64,000 nt of DNA from Gymnopus androsaceus JB14 (lineage: Eukaryota; Basidiomycota; Agaricomycetes; Agaricales; Omphalotaceae), in assembly GCA_009733575.1 (NCBI GenBank), contig ML769495.1:55640-119639 (forward strand), read 5' to 3'. Of the stretch, positions 31,330 through 42,751 are shown one piece after another. The position numbers and the translations under genes were made by a program. The first letter of the stretch is position 1; every line of letters begins with the position of its first letter. The notes under the pieces were generated by a model. That model was not told where the DNA came from. It did not search any database and saw only the letters and a list, made by a program, of their open reading frames with translations.

Positions 31330-32276
31330 CTATTCCAATTTACCCCTCGAATTAAAGGGAAAGTCGAGAACCACAACACCCGCCACAACATTCGAATCAG
31401 CCGCCGACGAACTACTATTCGTCAAAACAGCGTAAGACGTTCCCATCAGACTAGAAGGAACGGCCACTTCGCCATTCTGTACCTGCACAAAGATCGGTGC
31501 CAATCCACTGAAGAACGCAACGTAATTGCCCTCGGTAGTGATACCGCTTGCAGCAGTAACGGCGGAACACTGGCCAGGTTTTGGTGTAGCGATGGTGAAC
31601 GAAGGGAAGGCTTGGACTGGGAGTGAAGGGTTCGACGATGGACAGCTGGTGATGAACGAGGCTGCGAGCGTGTAGACGGCGTCAAGCGAGAGAGGAGTGT
31701 CGAGAGGACCAGACCAAGGGTTCTGACGTAGGAGAGTAGACTCAACCCAAGCTTGGTGGCGAGCTTCGGTGGAAAGAACGGCAGCGGCAGCGGTGAGGTA
31801 CTCCTTGTTCGAGATGTATTGTGCTGCACCTGTGTAAGCGCTAACGCCAACGCCTTCGAGAATGGAAGAGAGCGCGACGAAGGATTTGGGATCTGTGTAC
31901 GGGCTGGAGCGAGGAAAAAGTCATTAGGATTGACATGAACAAACGAAAAAAAGGCTTACAAGTTGTACGTGCAAGGCTGAGTCGCTTGGTCGCCCAACGC
32001 ATCACTCAAAAACGCGACGTGAGCCGCTTCGTGTTGACCTATTTCTACAATACGACCTCTCGCCCAGGTCGGAAAGCCAGCGTCGACAAAGTCTTCCTGA
32101 GTATATTTGCTCAGAGCTCCGGAATAAAAGGCGTTTTCGAGATGTTCGAGGGTGAGAGCATAGTTGAGAACGATAGTATCGTCGATGCCGTTCGAGTCTC
32201 GCGCTTCAGGTAGGACATGACTCGACGCGACACCGAAAAAAGCAGCGAGAGCAACGGAAGAAGTCGAGAGCTTCAT
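31330..32276 (-). CDS. Secreted ferritin-like domain protein (Rds1 type)
   Basis: Two exons on the minus strand, 32276-31960 and 31903-31330, give 296 residues. The signal peptide is MKLSTSSVALAAFFGVASS. The ferritin-like four-helix signature follows: LNYALTLEHLENAFYSGAL, IGQHEAAHVAFLSDAL with the E-x-x-H pair, and LSTEARHQAWVESTLLRQNP with a second E-x-x-H. These Glu and His positions are the metal ligands in ferritin-like domains. The C-terminal part (FPSFTIATPKPGQC...) is the usual beta-rich tail of the family. Rds1 of fission yeast responds to nutrient stress; the biochemical role here is unknown. Confidence 0.92.
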
Positions 32277-32327
32277 AGTGATGGTCTTGAAGAAGAATAG
32301 TGGAGAGAATAAAGCGAGAATAGTTGT

Positions 32328-32335
32328 CTTTTATA
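32328..32335 (-). promoter_or_regulatory. TATA box of the Rds1-like gene
   Basis: On the minus strand this reads TATAAAAG, 52 bp before the ATG at 32276. Confidence 0.65.
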
Positions 32336-34321
32336 CGAGTTTCTGGCTTGTGGGCGAGAGGAGTGAGCGATCGATCATGACGCGTCTCGGTCTTCTCGGA
32401 TATCGCGCCAGTCATCGTGACCTCGATTATGGCTTGGAAGTGGTAATTATTTAGAAATAAGAGAAAATGGTTCGACTTTCGAGCTACGATTAACAGGAGA
32501 AAACGTCAAAATTGAACGACGCTGAATGCTCCGAGAATGAAGCTCCAATTCGCATAGAAAGCCACTCCGAATTCGCCGAGGTTAGCTGCAGAAAAACATC
32601 GAATTAGGCCTGAAGCGGAAGCGGGATCAGAAAAACGAACCGAACAAGCTCCATGCCTCTCAAAGTCGAACGTTATATGTCTCGCGGAGCCTACATTTGG
32701 GTCCATCAATACCCAACAACTGGGTCGAAATCGGAGGCATTTCAACGAAGGCGAAGTAAGGACTAAGGAGAACAGTCAGTATAAACAGTATGCTTCTTCG
32801 ATTCGACCTGCCATGCCAAATATGCAACACGAACTGTCTTGAATCTTCGACATACGTCTCATCTAGCAGAGCAGCAACGAAGTGGCTCGGAATCTATAAG
32901 CTAGTAAGTATCGTGTCATGAACCTCTCGCCTCGGAATGGACTGCTACACCCGAAGAAGCTGGCCGAAGAGTTGAAACTGACACGGGTTCAGAAATCAGT
33001 ACCAGCGAGGAGAGAAATACCATAACATACCTGATGCGGCATTCGTCGAAGAGGCTGAGTAGATTGAATAGCATCGTCGACCTTGGCTGAGACTTTGGGA
33101 AGAAGCTGGAATCGCCTACATAGATGAACAACACGTAGTCAATCCAAATCCGCGAACGATTCCATGGAATCAACCTGGGACGGAGTTGGAGATCAATCGA
33201 AGAGCTAGCTCGGAACAGGCAAGCGCAGAGAAGACTAGAAGTACAAGTCAGGATAACGCGTAGGATAGTAATATTCAGCACACCTAAAGACTATATCCCG
33301 ACTGCTTCGTTTACTTCTAACTAGTCCAGTAGACCAGCGAGCTTCGACTAGAAGTTTGGTCTAGAGGTAATATAGAGACCCCAATACAACGACTTCTAGT
33401 CCGCGTTGGGCTACAACGGACAGCTATCAAAGCACCAGAGTCAGCAAGAAAGAAAGGCGAAAGCATAATCTTCGCACCATGAAGACAGAGATTAGCATCG
33501 TCGATTCTGGATTCAACCGTAAGGACCTCCATAATTCGTTTGCGATCTCGAAATCACCGCGTAGATGAAAGTCTGCGCCCGTCCGTCTCAGGAGACGATG
33601 TTGTCGAATGCGAACTGAAGCTGACCCAAAAGTTCCGCGACTAATTGGGCTAAAGCAAGGAAGAACCAGTGATTCAGCATAGTGATAAAGCCTTATGAAG
33701 ACTTGGCGTACCGAAAAAAATTCCTTGGGATGACCTGAGATCTGTCAGTACAAGCGTCCGATAAACCAAATCTCATGCAATCGGAATGACGCGAAAGAAC
33801 AAAGCTAAGGCATGAGCTCGATAGCGTTCTACGTCTGGCTTCAGGCAGCACCTAAGCAACAGGTCAACATTAGTGATAAAAGGAAGAAATATCCAATCGT
33901 ACTTCGCAAGATAACCAGACTCCTCGATTATGATAGTGTAGACTCAGCAGCCATACCATCCCAAAAATGCAGAAGTTAAGAGCACAAGAAGAATCTTAAT
34001 CTATTCCTAATGATAGTATCGTTATTAGGAAGAATCCGAATGTAAATTGAGCCGATACCAAGGCGGCAACAGCGACTGACCGGCGAGATAGCAACAATGA
34101 AATCTAGAAGTGTGCGGAATCACGCAAACTTATACTAATAACGTCCAATAATCTTCAAAATAATACAAAGTTGGGAAGAGAAGCTGACGCCTGAAAGCGT
34201 TGAGAAAGAATCAGATGGAGGAAAAATCAGATGGAGGAAAAGAGAAGCGATACTCAGCGCTTATAAGTTTAAGCGCCAGTGGCGCCTAACGCGATTTCTT
34301 CTCAACGACCAGCAACCAGCA
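32336..34321. other. Unresolved stretch, possibly a broken membrane-protein gene on the minus strand
   Basis: The minus strand shows hydrophobic runs such as ANLGEFGVAFYANWSFILGA (ending near 32510) and ALAQLVAELLGQLQFAF (near 33620), separated by text with possible GT-AG introns, and an ATG frame at 33532. No family was recognised and no continuous reading frame could be assembled. The right end holds the promoter of F-box gene 3. Confidence 0.3.
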
Positions 34322-36192
34322 ATGAATCCAATCTCCTTTACTGGTGAATCGATGGGCTTCGATATTACACATTCATCATACTCCTCCGTTATCGGAACAA
34401 ACTATGTTCCATCTCAGGAAGATCTTGTATGTTTAGAGGCTCTTCTTGCCGAACCCCAGTTGCAGCTTGCCCAGTTGGAATCGGAGATAGCTCGTGTGCA
34501 GGCCCTGCTGGAAAGTCTCTTCCGGAAAAGGAATTCCGTGAAGGAATACATCAAGGCCCATCGAGCATTGATGTCTCCGATACGCCGTCTTCCTGCGGAG
34601 ACTCTCTCGGAAATCCTCGTTCATTGTCTGCCAGGGGACCGATATGCAGTCAGAGACATAGCAGAGGCGCCTCTGCTTTTTACAGGAGTTTCTCGAGAAT
34701 GGAGACGAACCGCTGTCAGTACTCCTGCATTGTGGAAGTCACTACATATATTCCTCCCCTCACATTTGACCCCCGAAGCTCTCGAGAGAAGGGCTACAGG
34801 CTCTGCTCTTTGGTTAGAACGTTCTGGGTCGCTTCCGATATACCATTTCACTCTGTGTGCAAACCCCGCACCTAGAACAGCATAGTGCTCCCTCCGAGCT
34901 TGACTCCATAGCTATCCAAGGCCAATATAGATTTATGGCCGAAACTTTGTTGAAAATTCAGCAGTAGAGTCAAGGAGCTAACTTTCTCTGGGCACTTTCC
35001 GGAGATGAACGCTCACCTCGACCGGATATCCTCGCATCATTTCCCCATCTTAACCTTTTTTTCCATTCGAAGTACAAGAATGGGAGGGAGGTCCGAGGAT
35101 GAAGATCTCCCATTTGCCTCTGTTGTCCGACAGATGCCTTCCTTGGAGAACCTGGCAATAACCAACTTCAATCATCCTGGCAAACAGTACACTCGGTTGG
35201 AATTAGGCTGGGAGAACTTGACTCAGCTCACATTACTAACACCTCTCCACACTCGTCGCTCAAATATTTCCCAGTTCTCTCCAGGTGAAATCCTAACCAT
35301 CTTGGGACGCACTTGCTGCTTGCAATCAGTGACTCTGATCATTGACATATCCAACTGGGATCATGCAAGCACCAGTGATACTGCTGTGGTCAATCTTCCT
35401 GCCATGCATGAGATGCATATCACATTCATAAATCGCCGTTTTCAGGATTATTCACTTTTGAAGACATTCTTCCTCAACTTCTTCCATTCAATCCTTTGTC
35501 CATCCTTGAAAACACTATCTGCCTCATGGCAGGGAACAGCTTTGATTGAGATCCCTTTCTCTGCCTTGGTCTCACTGCAGGATGTAGAGGCACTGTCATT
35601 AAACATGCCACTGACACCAAGGGCATTGCTTAATTGCCTCTCACTTGTTCCAAACCTTAGGTCTTTGGAAATTGTCAGCAGGCCTTTGGCAATAGATGAT
35701 GGAAATGGATCTCAGGGCATTCCACCTTTGATCTCTCATACTGTTGAGGATACTGTTCTTGAAAGCCTTGCTTCCAACTTGTCTGGAGAAGGTAATCATA
35801 CTCCATTGCAGTGTCCCAATCTAAAGCATATCAAAATCACCTTCAAAGATAGCTTGCCTTCTAGCATCACACTTAATGCTCTCCTTGCTTTCCTTGAAAG
35901 CCATGTTCAAGCACAGACATCATTAGAATCCTGCAATATTTTCTTTCCAAAACCACCAGCTGAACCTACTGAGGAAGAAGCTGCAAGGCTCCAGGCATTG
36001 GTGGATTCAGGACTGAAGTTGCAGATTCAATATCAAAAGCAGCGTCAGATATTCTATCAAAATGATTCACCATTAATTGGGGTTTTGGTTCAGAGGACAG
36101 GAGTATTACCACAATGGCAGGATTTCCTGATAGGTGAACCTGCCCGCTTGAGTGGATTTCAAGCGCTTTTTGAGACAGGGACCATTATATAA
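34322..36192 (+). CDS. F-box / LRR-like protein 3, two single-base frame breaks
   Basis: It starts MNPISFTGESMGFD and has the coiled coil (AEPQLQLAQLESEIARVQAL), the F-box SPIRRLPAETLSEILVHCLP (near residue 83) and REWRRTAVSTPALWKSLHI, like paralogues 1 and 2. The first frame stops at 34885, but homology goes on in two further frames: HLEQHSAPSELDSIAIQGQY then KFSSRVKELTFSGHFPEM and onward to the stop at 36192. The two shifts fall in the runs CCCC (~34866) and AAAA (~34953), each as if one base were extra. With both ignored the gene would be about 622 residues. This may be a recent pseudogene or two sequencing errors. The C-terminal FETGTII matches the family's FGTGIII ending. Confidence 0.75.
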
Positions 36193-37474
36193 TTTCAGTG
36201 GGCAATTACAGAGTATGTTCTTTGAGTTGTGATTCAGTATCCTTGCTACTTTCATATGTATCTAAAGTAAACCACTTGTAAACCATCTTTCTTGTTTTTC
36301 CTTTAATTACTTAGTTATTGTTTGTCTGATATTATTCCGGTAGTTAAACACTTGGTAGTAGTGGGCCAATGCTTGTGGCGGCCACTTGTTACCGGGGGAG
36401 TGGTTGGTTTTGCAGCAACAGAAATAGACATCTACTTATTCCAGAAATACTTGGTATACAAGTACAAGGTATATTCAAACTTTAGCACTTACAAAGCATA
36501 AAAGGCTTGAAATCAGTTGGGAAAGAATTCCCTGCCAGGATTACAAAACTTGAAGAATTATGAGTGCAATTATTGCGGAGTTTCTGTTCTAGCTGTTCTA
36601 GCTGTTCTGGTGAGCTTTGGTTGCACAAAGTTATATTATAGTAGTTTTTTACCCCTCTGAATTGCTCCTTACTGTCTCGGCTTGGCTTGATTTAGCTTTA
36701 CATAGCTCCATTTTGCTGTGCCCTTGAGTGTTGTTTCTGATATTTTTCATCTTGTTTCAAATAATAGATAGGTAGATAGATAGATTGCATGATGCAATCT
36801 CGGGACATCACGTTCGAGAGAGATCCCAACTGGAAACTGCCAGCATCGATACACTAACACAGGTAACTCAATCAGACTCGATGGAATGAGTAGGTGACAA
36901 GGCCAATGCAGACAAAGTATTCATGAGGTTTTTAGTAGTAAAAGGTAAAATATATATCATTGTCCATCAATGTCCGAGTCCCAATCTTCCTCAGAGTCAT
37001 TCAACCTGAAATGCCAAGCTATTTCCATCTCCTGCAACAAGTAACCGGCATTGACTCGCTACTGAGCAGACCCTCTATGAGGTTGTCATTATAAAATAAG
37101 AGGATAATAATGACAAACTCCTCCACTGGAGCCTGCTTCAGGCCTAAGTACTGAATAGTGTTGCCAAAATATGAGATGTCTTGAGATCCCAATTAGGGAA
37201 ATGATTATCTCGAGACGTCTGAAGATTGTCTGAAGATGACTACAACAGCAGGCCGGTGGTGTGGTACCGGTGCCACTGCTACATTAGCTTTTCCCTTCTG
37301 TTCAAGCTGAAAAGCTTTCAGAACTCATAGCTATTAGTGTCTTTGTACAATAGTATACAGATGCAAACCCAGAAGAGAAAGATGCCCAGAAGCAAAATTT
37401 TTTATATTTAAGCCATGTAGAATGCATTTTAGGATGCAGTTCTTCTTATACAACATCTACTGCGGTTTATGGAC
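36193..37474. other. Intergenic, AT-rich and CpG-poor, no gene recognised
   Basis: Contains a short GATA microsatellite near 36764-36784 followed by the palindrome ATTGCATGATGCAAT. No coding structure was recognised. Confidence 0.45.
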
Positions 37475-38222
37475 ATTATTATCATAGCTTGGATATACAA
37501 AATCCTTCATCATATGATCATAGATGAACACTATGCCAAAAATGCAAATTTTCTCAGTTTTTGAAATATTGTGAATTGTACCATAAAAATGTGGTATTTT
37601 TTGACATACAATGCATTCAAATTACTCTATGGGCATGCTTAGCCATCTTGCAAACAGTCCCAAAAGGATGCGCTTTTTTAGTGGCCCAATTACCCCAAAC
37701 TTTTGCTTCTGGGTTTTTAGCAGTTTTTGACAGCAACAGGAATGTCAATTTATGATGCCTTTCGATGGCCATCAAAAGATCTGATAAAATCAGATCATAA
37801 TCCTTGCATATTAAATGACCCATCCAAAAAAAAGAATGAAGAGAAACCATACAGAACTGCTCTGAATATATTATTTTCTGAGAATTTTTTGCTTCTGGGT
37901 TTGCTTCTGTAACTAACTTCTATCATTGGACATTACTTTACAATATATCAACACACTCAAGCTCATTGAAATACTGTAAAAGACTGCAGATATTGAATGG
38001 CCAAGTACCAGGGGGTGGCTGACTCCCGCCCCTATAGTACTTCAAGACTTGGCCTCACCCATGCCGTTCGGATAAAGAAGGGGAAACAATCTCTAGGCGT
38101 ATCTTGAGATCACTGTACCAAGACAATGAATTTCTGATCTTGAGAAACTTTCCGGAGCTTCCCAAAATATTTCCTTTCCTGGAATGCTTCACCCAGACCA
38201 AAATATAAGCGGTGTGAGTTGG

Positions 38223-38375
38223 CACAGGAAGCAAGTTACCGTAAGCCCGCCGGACTTATAGTGAAATTACGATAAACAAGCGCTAAGACAGTGAAATTCC
38301 GTTGCGGCCGGCGTTAGTTTATAGTAAGTTCATGGTAATTAAGCCCGGCGAACTTACGGTAGCTTGCTTCCTGTG
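38223..38375. mobile_element. Foldback MITE within repeat R copy 1
   Basis: It starts CACAGGAAGCAAGTTACCGT and ends with the near-complement ACGGTAGCTTGCTTCCTGTG, with GCCCGCCGG/CCCGGCG further in. The copy in R2 has an internal deletion. Confidence 0.8.
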
Positions 38376-38534
38376 CATGGGTGTGATCATGAGTCTATGT
38401 TTCCACAAAAGATCATCATGATTAGGTAGATATATATGTGCACATGTCATTTTGCAGGTTTAAACCCTTCTCTGCTGAGTCTGCAGCCATAATCTTCTAC
38501 GTGAAGAATAGGCAAGTCAATTGCTAGATTCAAT

Positions 38535-39519
38535 ATGTTTACTGCAGAGCAAGTTGAGGTTGCAGCTGGTGCTCAGGCGGTCAATCGCAGCTCCGGTATA
38601 ATCTTACTCTCATAAATGAACTAATTATATTTACAGATATTTGCCAGTTGCTGCTCTTACTTTTTTGGCTTATGATATCATAATTACCATTCAGGAAGAG
38701 GTGAATCCTTGAGCGTCATTTTGAGCCTATGCTAATGCATTTGCTCAGGTCGAATTTATGTGGCCGTATGTTCCCTTGCCGATCTTTTTCTTCCCCAAAT
38801 TCTGATATTCCTATTTCCCAACAGAAGGCCATGGTCCCTCATGAAATTCAATTACTTTTTCGTTCGCTACATGCCTATGCTCCTCCAGATGTGCGCGCTC
38901 GTTTTCCAACCCCTCAATGTCTCGTTAATCCACTCTCCGTTCCAGACCCCTTCTTCTCGTTGGCTCAGAGCTTACGCCGCATTTTCATTTCACGAAACAC
39001 GATTGCTTTATATGGGGGGTTTATCAGGGTGTGCTCTCGATCTCAACCCCGCTAGCGGTGGACTTTATTTTGATTTCTCGTAGTACGCGCCACGTTATAT
39101 CTATTCCTCGTGTTGCTCAATAATTTTCTTCCAGTTAATGCCTTTTACTTTCACAATCGTACTGTGCGCTGGATTGCTAGTCTTGCATACATTCTCGAAA
39201 TAATGGCAATGTGTGTCGCGCTTGGGTTTGCGCTCCCTCGGATTAGCTTTGATGCAAACTGTGTTGTTATTAACGTCCCTATCACTCTCGGTATAAACAT
39301 GTGCGTCCCGGAACTTTTTATGCGCTGTTTCTAATACCCTCCCTGTTAAGTGGAGCTCCAATTCTCTTCCAATTTTTACTCTTCATACTCACTGCATATA
39401 AATTCATCACTTGCTTACGCTCCGGCTGGGGCCATATACCTGTCATCCGTTCGTTCATGAGGGATGGGACATGGGCCTTCTTTCTTGTCTTTTGTAAGCT
39501 TGTTTTCATTGCCATGTTG
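38535..39519 (+). pseudogene. DUF6533-like gene, truncated on the right
   Basis: MFTAEQVEVAAGAQAVNR from the ATG, then VAALTFLAYDIIITIQEE and VEFMWP, then WSLMKFNYFFVRYMPML: the characteristic DUF6533 start. Later helices (FHNRTVRWIASLAYILEIMA; GAPILFQFLLFILTAYKF) are visible, with several short introns. The right end is lost where the copia fragment begins, so this copy cannot make the full protein. Confidence 0.7.
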
Positions 39520-39521
39520 CA

Positions 39522-40441
39522 AATGCTTTCGAAGGCAGTGCCCTCAACGTATTTGAGCTGGCGAAGACGCTCCGTGGCAAGAGTACGGTTCGCTGCACTC
39601 TGTTCTCATACTCGTCCGTCAATTCTTCCACATCTGGTTTGCTGTAAGTTCAGCACCAAGATTAATCGAACAGGGGTCGCGAATATCTGGTAGATGATCC
39701 CAGCGAGACGACCGTCCCGAAGTCCCATTCCTGATCAGAAGGGTTGGTGAGTTAACGGAGTGGACTGGAACGACAACAGCAACTTGAGCAGTACCAGCAG
39801 CGAGAACAGCGGGAGCAGTGTTTTGCGCAGGACAGATAATGGACCCCAGGAGATAGCCAGTCATTCCATAGGAACGGGCAACGCTCTTGACATGATCACG
39901 GAAGGCAGCCCAGTTTGAGGCACCTTTGAGTTGCTTTTCTTTGGGAATGAGATAAGAGAAGGTAGTTGGCTGGACGGCGTGGAGCTCATGATGGAAAGGA
40001 TAATGATAAATCTCGACAACGGCGAGCGTAATGAATTTCGACAACAGCAAGGCAGTGAAGGTAAACCTAATAGTCTATCGGCGAGATGCAGAACGGCAAT
40101 CTGGCTGCAAATCTGTGAAATTCCTATAGACTACGTGAGTACAACGAGGGCCTCAGTTCGAGATGATGGAACTCATTTATATTTACCTATAGACTACGTG
40201 AGTACAACGAGGGCTAAAGGTAAAGTCAGCGAAGTGTAGCGAACGATAAATAAGAAGCTTACCCTCAGTTTGAGATGATGGAACTGAGGGAACCGAGGAA
40301 TTGACGTGCCAAGGTTTATATAGTACGGAAACGGCACGTCGGTAAACAATATAAACAAATACCAAATAAGAAGATAGAACTGGATAAGGAAAATCAAACC
40401 AAACACACGACGCCACACTAAACGCCCGTCAACATTTAACA
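39522..40441 (-). mobile_element. Copia-type fragment: LTR plus the first part of gag
   Basis: Read on the minus strand, it starts with an LTR (TGTTAAATGTTGACGGGCG at 40441) and leader, followed by the start of gag (KEKQLKGASNWAAFRDHVKS with small frame breaks), and stops at 39522 inside gag. It duplicates 42150-43080. It lies head to tail behind the longer element, sharing the LTR as that element's apparent 3' LTR. Confidence 0.8.
40111..40441 (-). repeat. LTR, left copy
   Basis: Matches the right LTR with very few differences. On the minus strand it starts TGTTAAATGTTGACGGGCG. The other boundary is taken near ...CTATAGGAATTTCACA but is not certain. Confidence 0.65.
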
Positions 40442-40442
40442 A

Positions 40443-41144
40443 TTATTTTGTCATTAGCGGGATGAAACCTCGAATGTAGCACTGAGCTGCAGCAGCTTCC
40501 GCCCAGAATCTCTTGTCCAGTTCGGAATCCTCCAGCATGGCACGAGTTCCTTCGATTATGGTCCTGTTTGCTCGTTCAACCTGGCCATTTGCCGCTGACA
40601 AATCTTTAGGAACACGTTCGATAACGATACCCTTCTCATTACAAAACTCCTCAAACCACTTGTTGTCGAATTCCCGACCGAGGTCAATACGAAACACCCG
40701 TACTTTCCTCCCAGTCTGAGTTTCCGCCATGGCTACGAAGACTTTCACCAAGGACAGAATTTTTGCAGCATCCTTCGTAGCAGAGAAGTATGGAAAAGGG
40801 ATTCCGGTACCGTTGTCGCATGCTAACATCATGTAGACAGCACCACTGAGACTGGTAGTCCGAGCTCTCCCCCACAAGTCGAGGCTAACGCGATCCAGAG
40901 GTTCCGTTGATGGGATAACAACAGCATTGAAGGGTCTCCTGGTAGCTTTAGTTAGCAGACAGACCTCACACTTCCCGCAAACCGTCATATCCGACACATT
41001 CAGACCTCCAACCAGAGTCTTCTTTGCCATCATACGCACAACATTAATATCTGCGTGTCCGAATCGCACATGCCACATCTCCAACAAACATGGCACATTC
41101 AACGATCGCGACTTCATGCTAACCGCCACCACAGGTGGCCTCAT
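40443..41144 (-). pseudogene. Copia integrase fragment
   Basis: It holds the H-H-C-C zinc binding part (WHVRFGHADINVV ... CGKCEVC) and the catalytic core with Asp in VSLDLWG, Asp in RIDLGREFDN and Glu in NGQVERANRTIIEGTRAML. It is cut off at the left LTR and out of frame with gag. Confidence 0.85.
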
Positions 41145-41168
41145 ATCAACAACATCGACTTTGTATAG

Positions 41169-42626
41169 TCAATGACGAGCTTTCTCAAACGCCAATTTTC
41201 CATCGACCACCACCTTACCAGCGCTATCGGCAACAGTCAACATCCCACTACCCCACGTTCCGCAATATCCCAGAATGTCCATGGCAGGGAGCGAGAGCAG
41301 GTTCATCGAAAATGAAGGAGTGTGCGACGCAGGGAAACGCAACTTGTTTATCGTCCCACTCAACGTCCGTACGTGCATTTCAACAATTCCCCTTCCCTCA
41401 ATAACGAACTGACTGCCATCACCCTCCGTAGCCATACGTCCCACTATGCGAACGGGAGTATATTCGACGAACATGGATTTGTCACGTATGCACCATTCCG
41501 ATGCAGCACTGTCAATGTATGTGGGAATGCGATTTAATTTCGAGGACAGATGCGAAGATACAGTAGACAGAACAGTAGGTAGCGTATTGTATACCCAATC
41601 ATTTTCTACCACGGCAAAACTTTCCCCTCTATGTCTGAAGAGGGTCGAGTTAGGTACCGTAGCATGATGTGGAATAACAAACGCACCACCGCATCCGAAA
41701 TTGAAAGTGGCAGCAGCGACGACTTGCTCGGAACTGGAAGGATCGGAAACGACTGCAGCGGCAGCAGGCCTGTTCGATTTGACACCTCGTTTCCACCAGG
41801 CTGGAGCACGACCCTCGGCACCACCACCAGGCGACCAGCATTGCTTCTGGCTGTGTCCAGAACGCTTGCAGTTCTCACAAACGAAAGGCTTTCTGGCATA
41901 ATTGGTGTTTGTAACCGTGGCGAGAGCAGACGACCCGTCAGACTTGAAACCAGAGGCAAGACGAAGTTGAACGTCGTATTCTTCGAGGAACTGCTTGATT
42001 TCCTTATACGTGCGCGAACCATGGTTTTGAATAATCCAGAGGTGCGAAGGGATTGGCAAGGAACTGAGGAAGTATCCATGAAGCTCGTCATCGGTAACCG
42101 TACAACCAGTGTCAGACGCGTCCTGACGTAGAGCTTCTAGTGCACCGAAATGCTTCTCGAAGGCAGTGCCCTCAACGTATTTGAGCTGGCGAAGACGCTC
42201 CGTGGCAAGAGTACGGTTCGCTGCACTCTGTTTCTCATACTCGTCCGTCAATTTCTTCCACATCTGGTTTGCTGTAAGTTCAGCACCAAGATTAATCGAA
42301 CAGGGGTCGCGAATATTCTGGTAGATGATCCCAGCGAGACGACCGTCCCGAAGTTCCCATTCCTGATCAGAAGGGTTTGGTGAGTTAACGGGAGTGGCGA
42401 CTGGAACGACAACAGCAACTTGAGCAGTACCAGCAGCGAGAACAGCGGGAGCAGTGTTTTGCGCAGGACAGATAATGGACCCCAGGAGATAGCCAGTCAT
42501 TCCATAGGAACGGGCAACGCTCTTGACATGATCACGGAAGGCAGCCCAGTTTGAGGCACCTTTGAGTTGCTTTTCTTTGGGGAATGAGATAAGAGAAGGT
42601 AGTTGGCTGGACGGCGTGGAGCTCAT
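41169..42626 (-). CDS. Copia gag-protease polyprotein (fungal)
   Basis: From the ATG that gives MSSTPSSQLPSL, about 485 codons. A UBN2-type gag region (KGASNWAAFRDHVKS, WELRDGRLAGIIYQN) is followed by a CCHC zinc knuckle CENCKRSGHSQKQCW and a protease motif with D-S-A in YIDSAASEWCIRDKSMF. The frame ends at 41169; the integrase resumes 25 bp later in another frame, so the original long polyprotein is broken. Confidence 0.85.
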   Translation of the reverse strand: MSSTPSSQLPSLISFPKEKQLKGASNWAAFRDHVKSVARSYGMTGYLLGSIICPAQNTAPAVLAAGTAQVAVVVPVATPVNSPNPSDQEWELRDGRLAGIIYQNIRDPCSINLGAELTANQMWKKLTDEYEKQSAANRTLATERLRQLKYVEGTAFEKHFGALEALRQDASDTGCTVTDDELHGYFLSSLPIPSHLWIIQNHGSRTYKEIKQFLEEYDVQLRLASGFKSDGSSALATVTNTNYARKPFVCENCKRSGHSQKQCWSPGGGAEGRAPAWWKRGVKSNRPAAAAVVSDPSSSEQVVAAATFNFGCGGAFVIPHHATVPNSTLFRHRGESFAVVENDWVYNTLPTVLSTVSSHLSSKLNRIPTYIDSAASEWCIRDKSMFVEYTPVRIVGRMATEGDGSQFVIEGRGIVEMHVRTLSGTINKLRFPASHTPSFSMNLLSLPAMDILGYCGTWGSGMLTVADSAGKVVVDGKLAFEKARH

Positions 42627-42751
42627 GATGGAAAGGATAATGATAAATCTCGACAACGGCGAGCGTAATGAATTTCGACAACAGCAAGGCAGTGAAGGTA
42701 AACCTAATAGTCTATCGGCGAGATGCAGAACGGCAATTCTGACTGCAAATC

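Larger units (their letters stand above)
37475..39521 (+). repeat. Direct repeat R, copy 1 (2.05 kb, cut on the right by copia sequence)
   Basis: Nearly identical to 43081-45096, differing by scattered substitutions and a few short indels. It contains a foldback MITE and the 5' part of a DUF6533-like gene. Its right end (GCCATGTTGCA) passes abruptly into the copia gag sequence; copy 2 continues there with TTAACGCC. The high identity suggests a recent duplication. Confidence 0.9.

Noticed and set aside
36764..36784. GATA microsatellite as a regulatory element
   Set aside because: A short simple repeat with no neighbouring gene to regulate; treated as ordinary microsatellite.
41606..42131. Overlapping long frames on both strands within copia gag
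   Set aside because: The gag frame with zinc knuckle and protease explains the sequence; the others are shadows.
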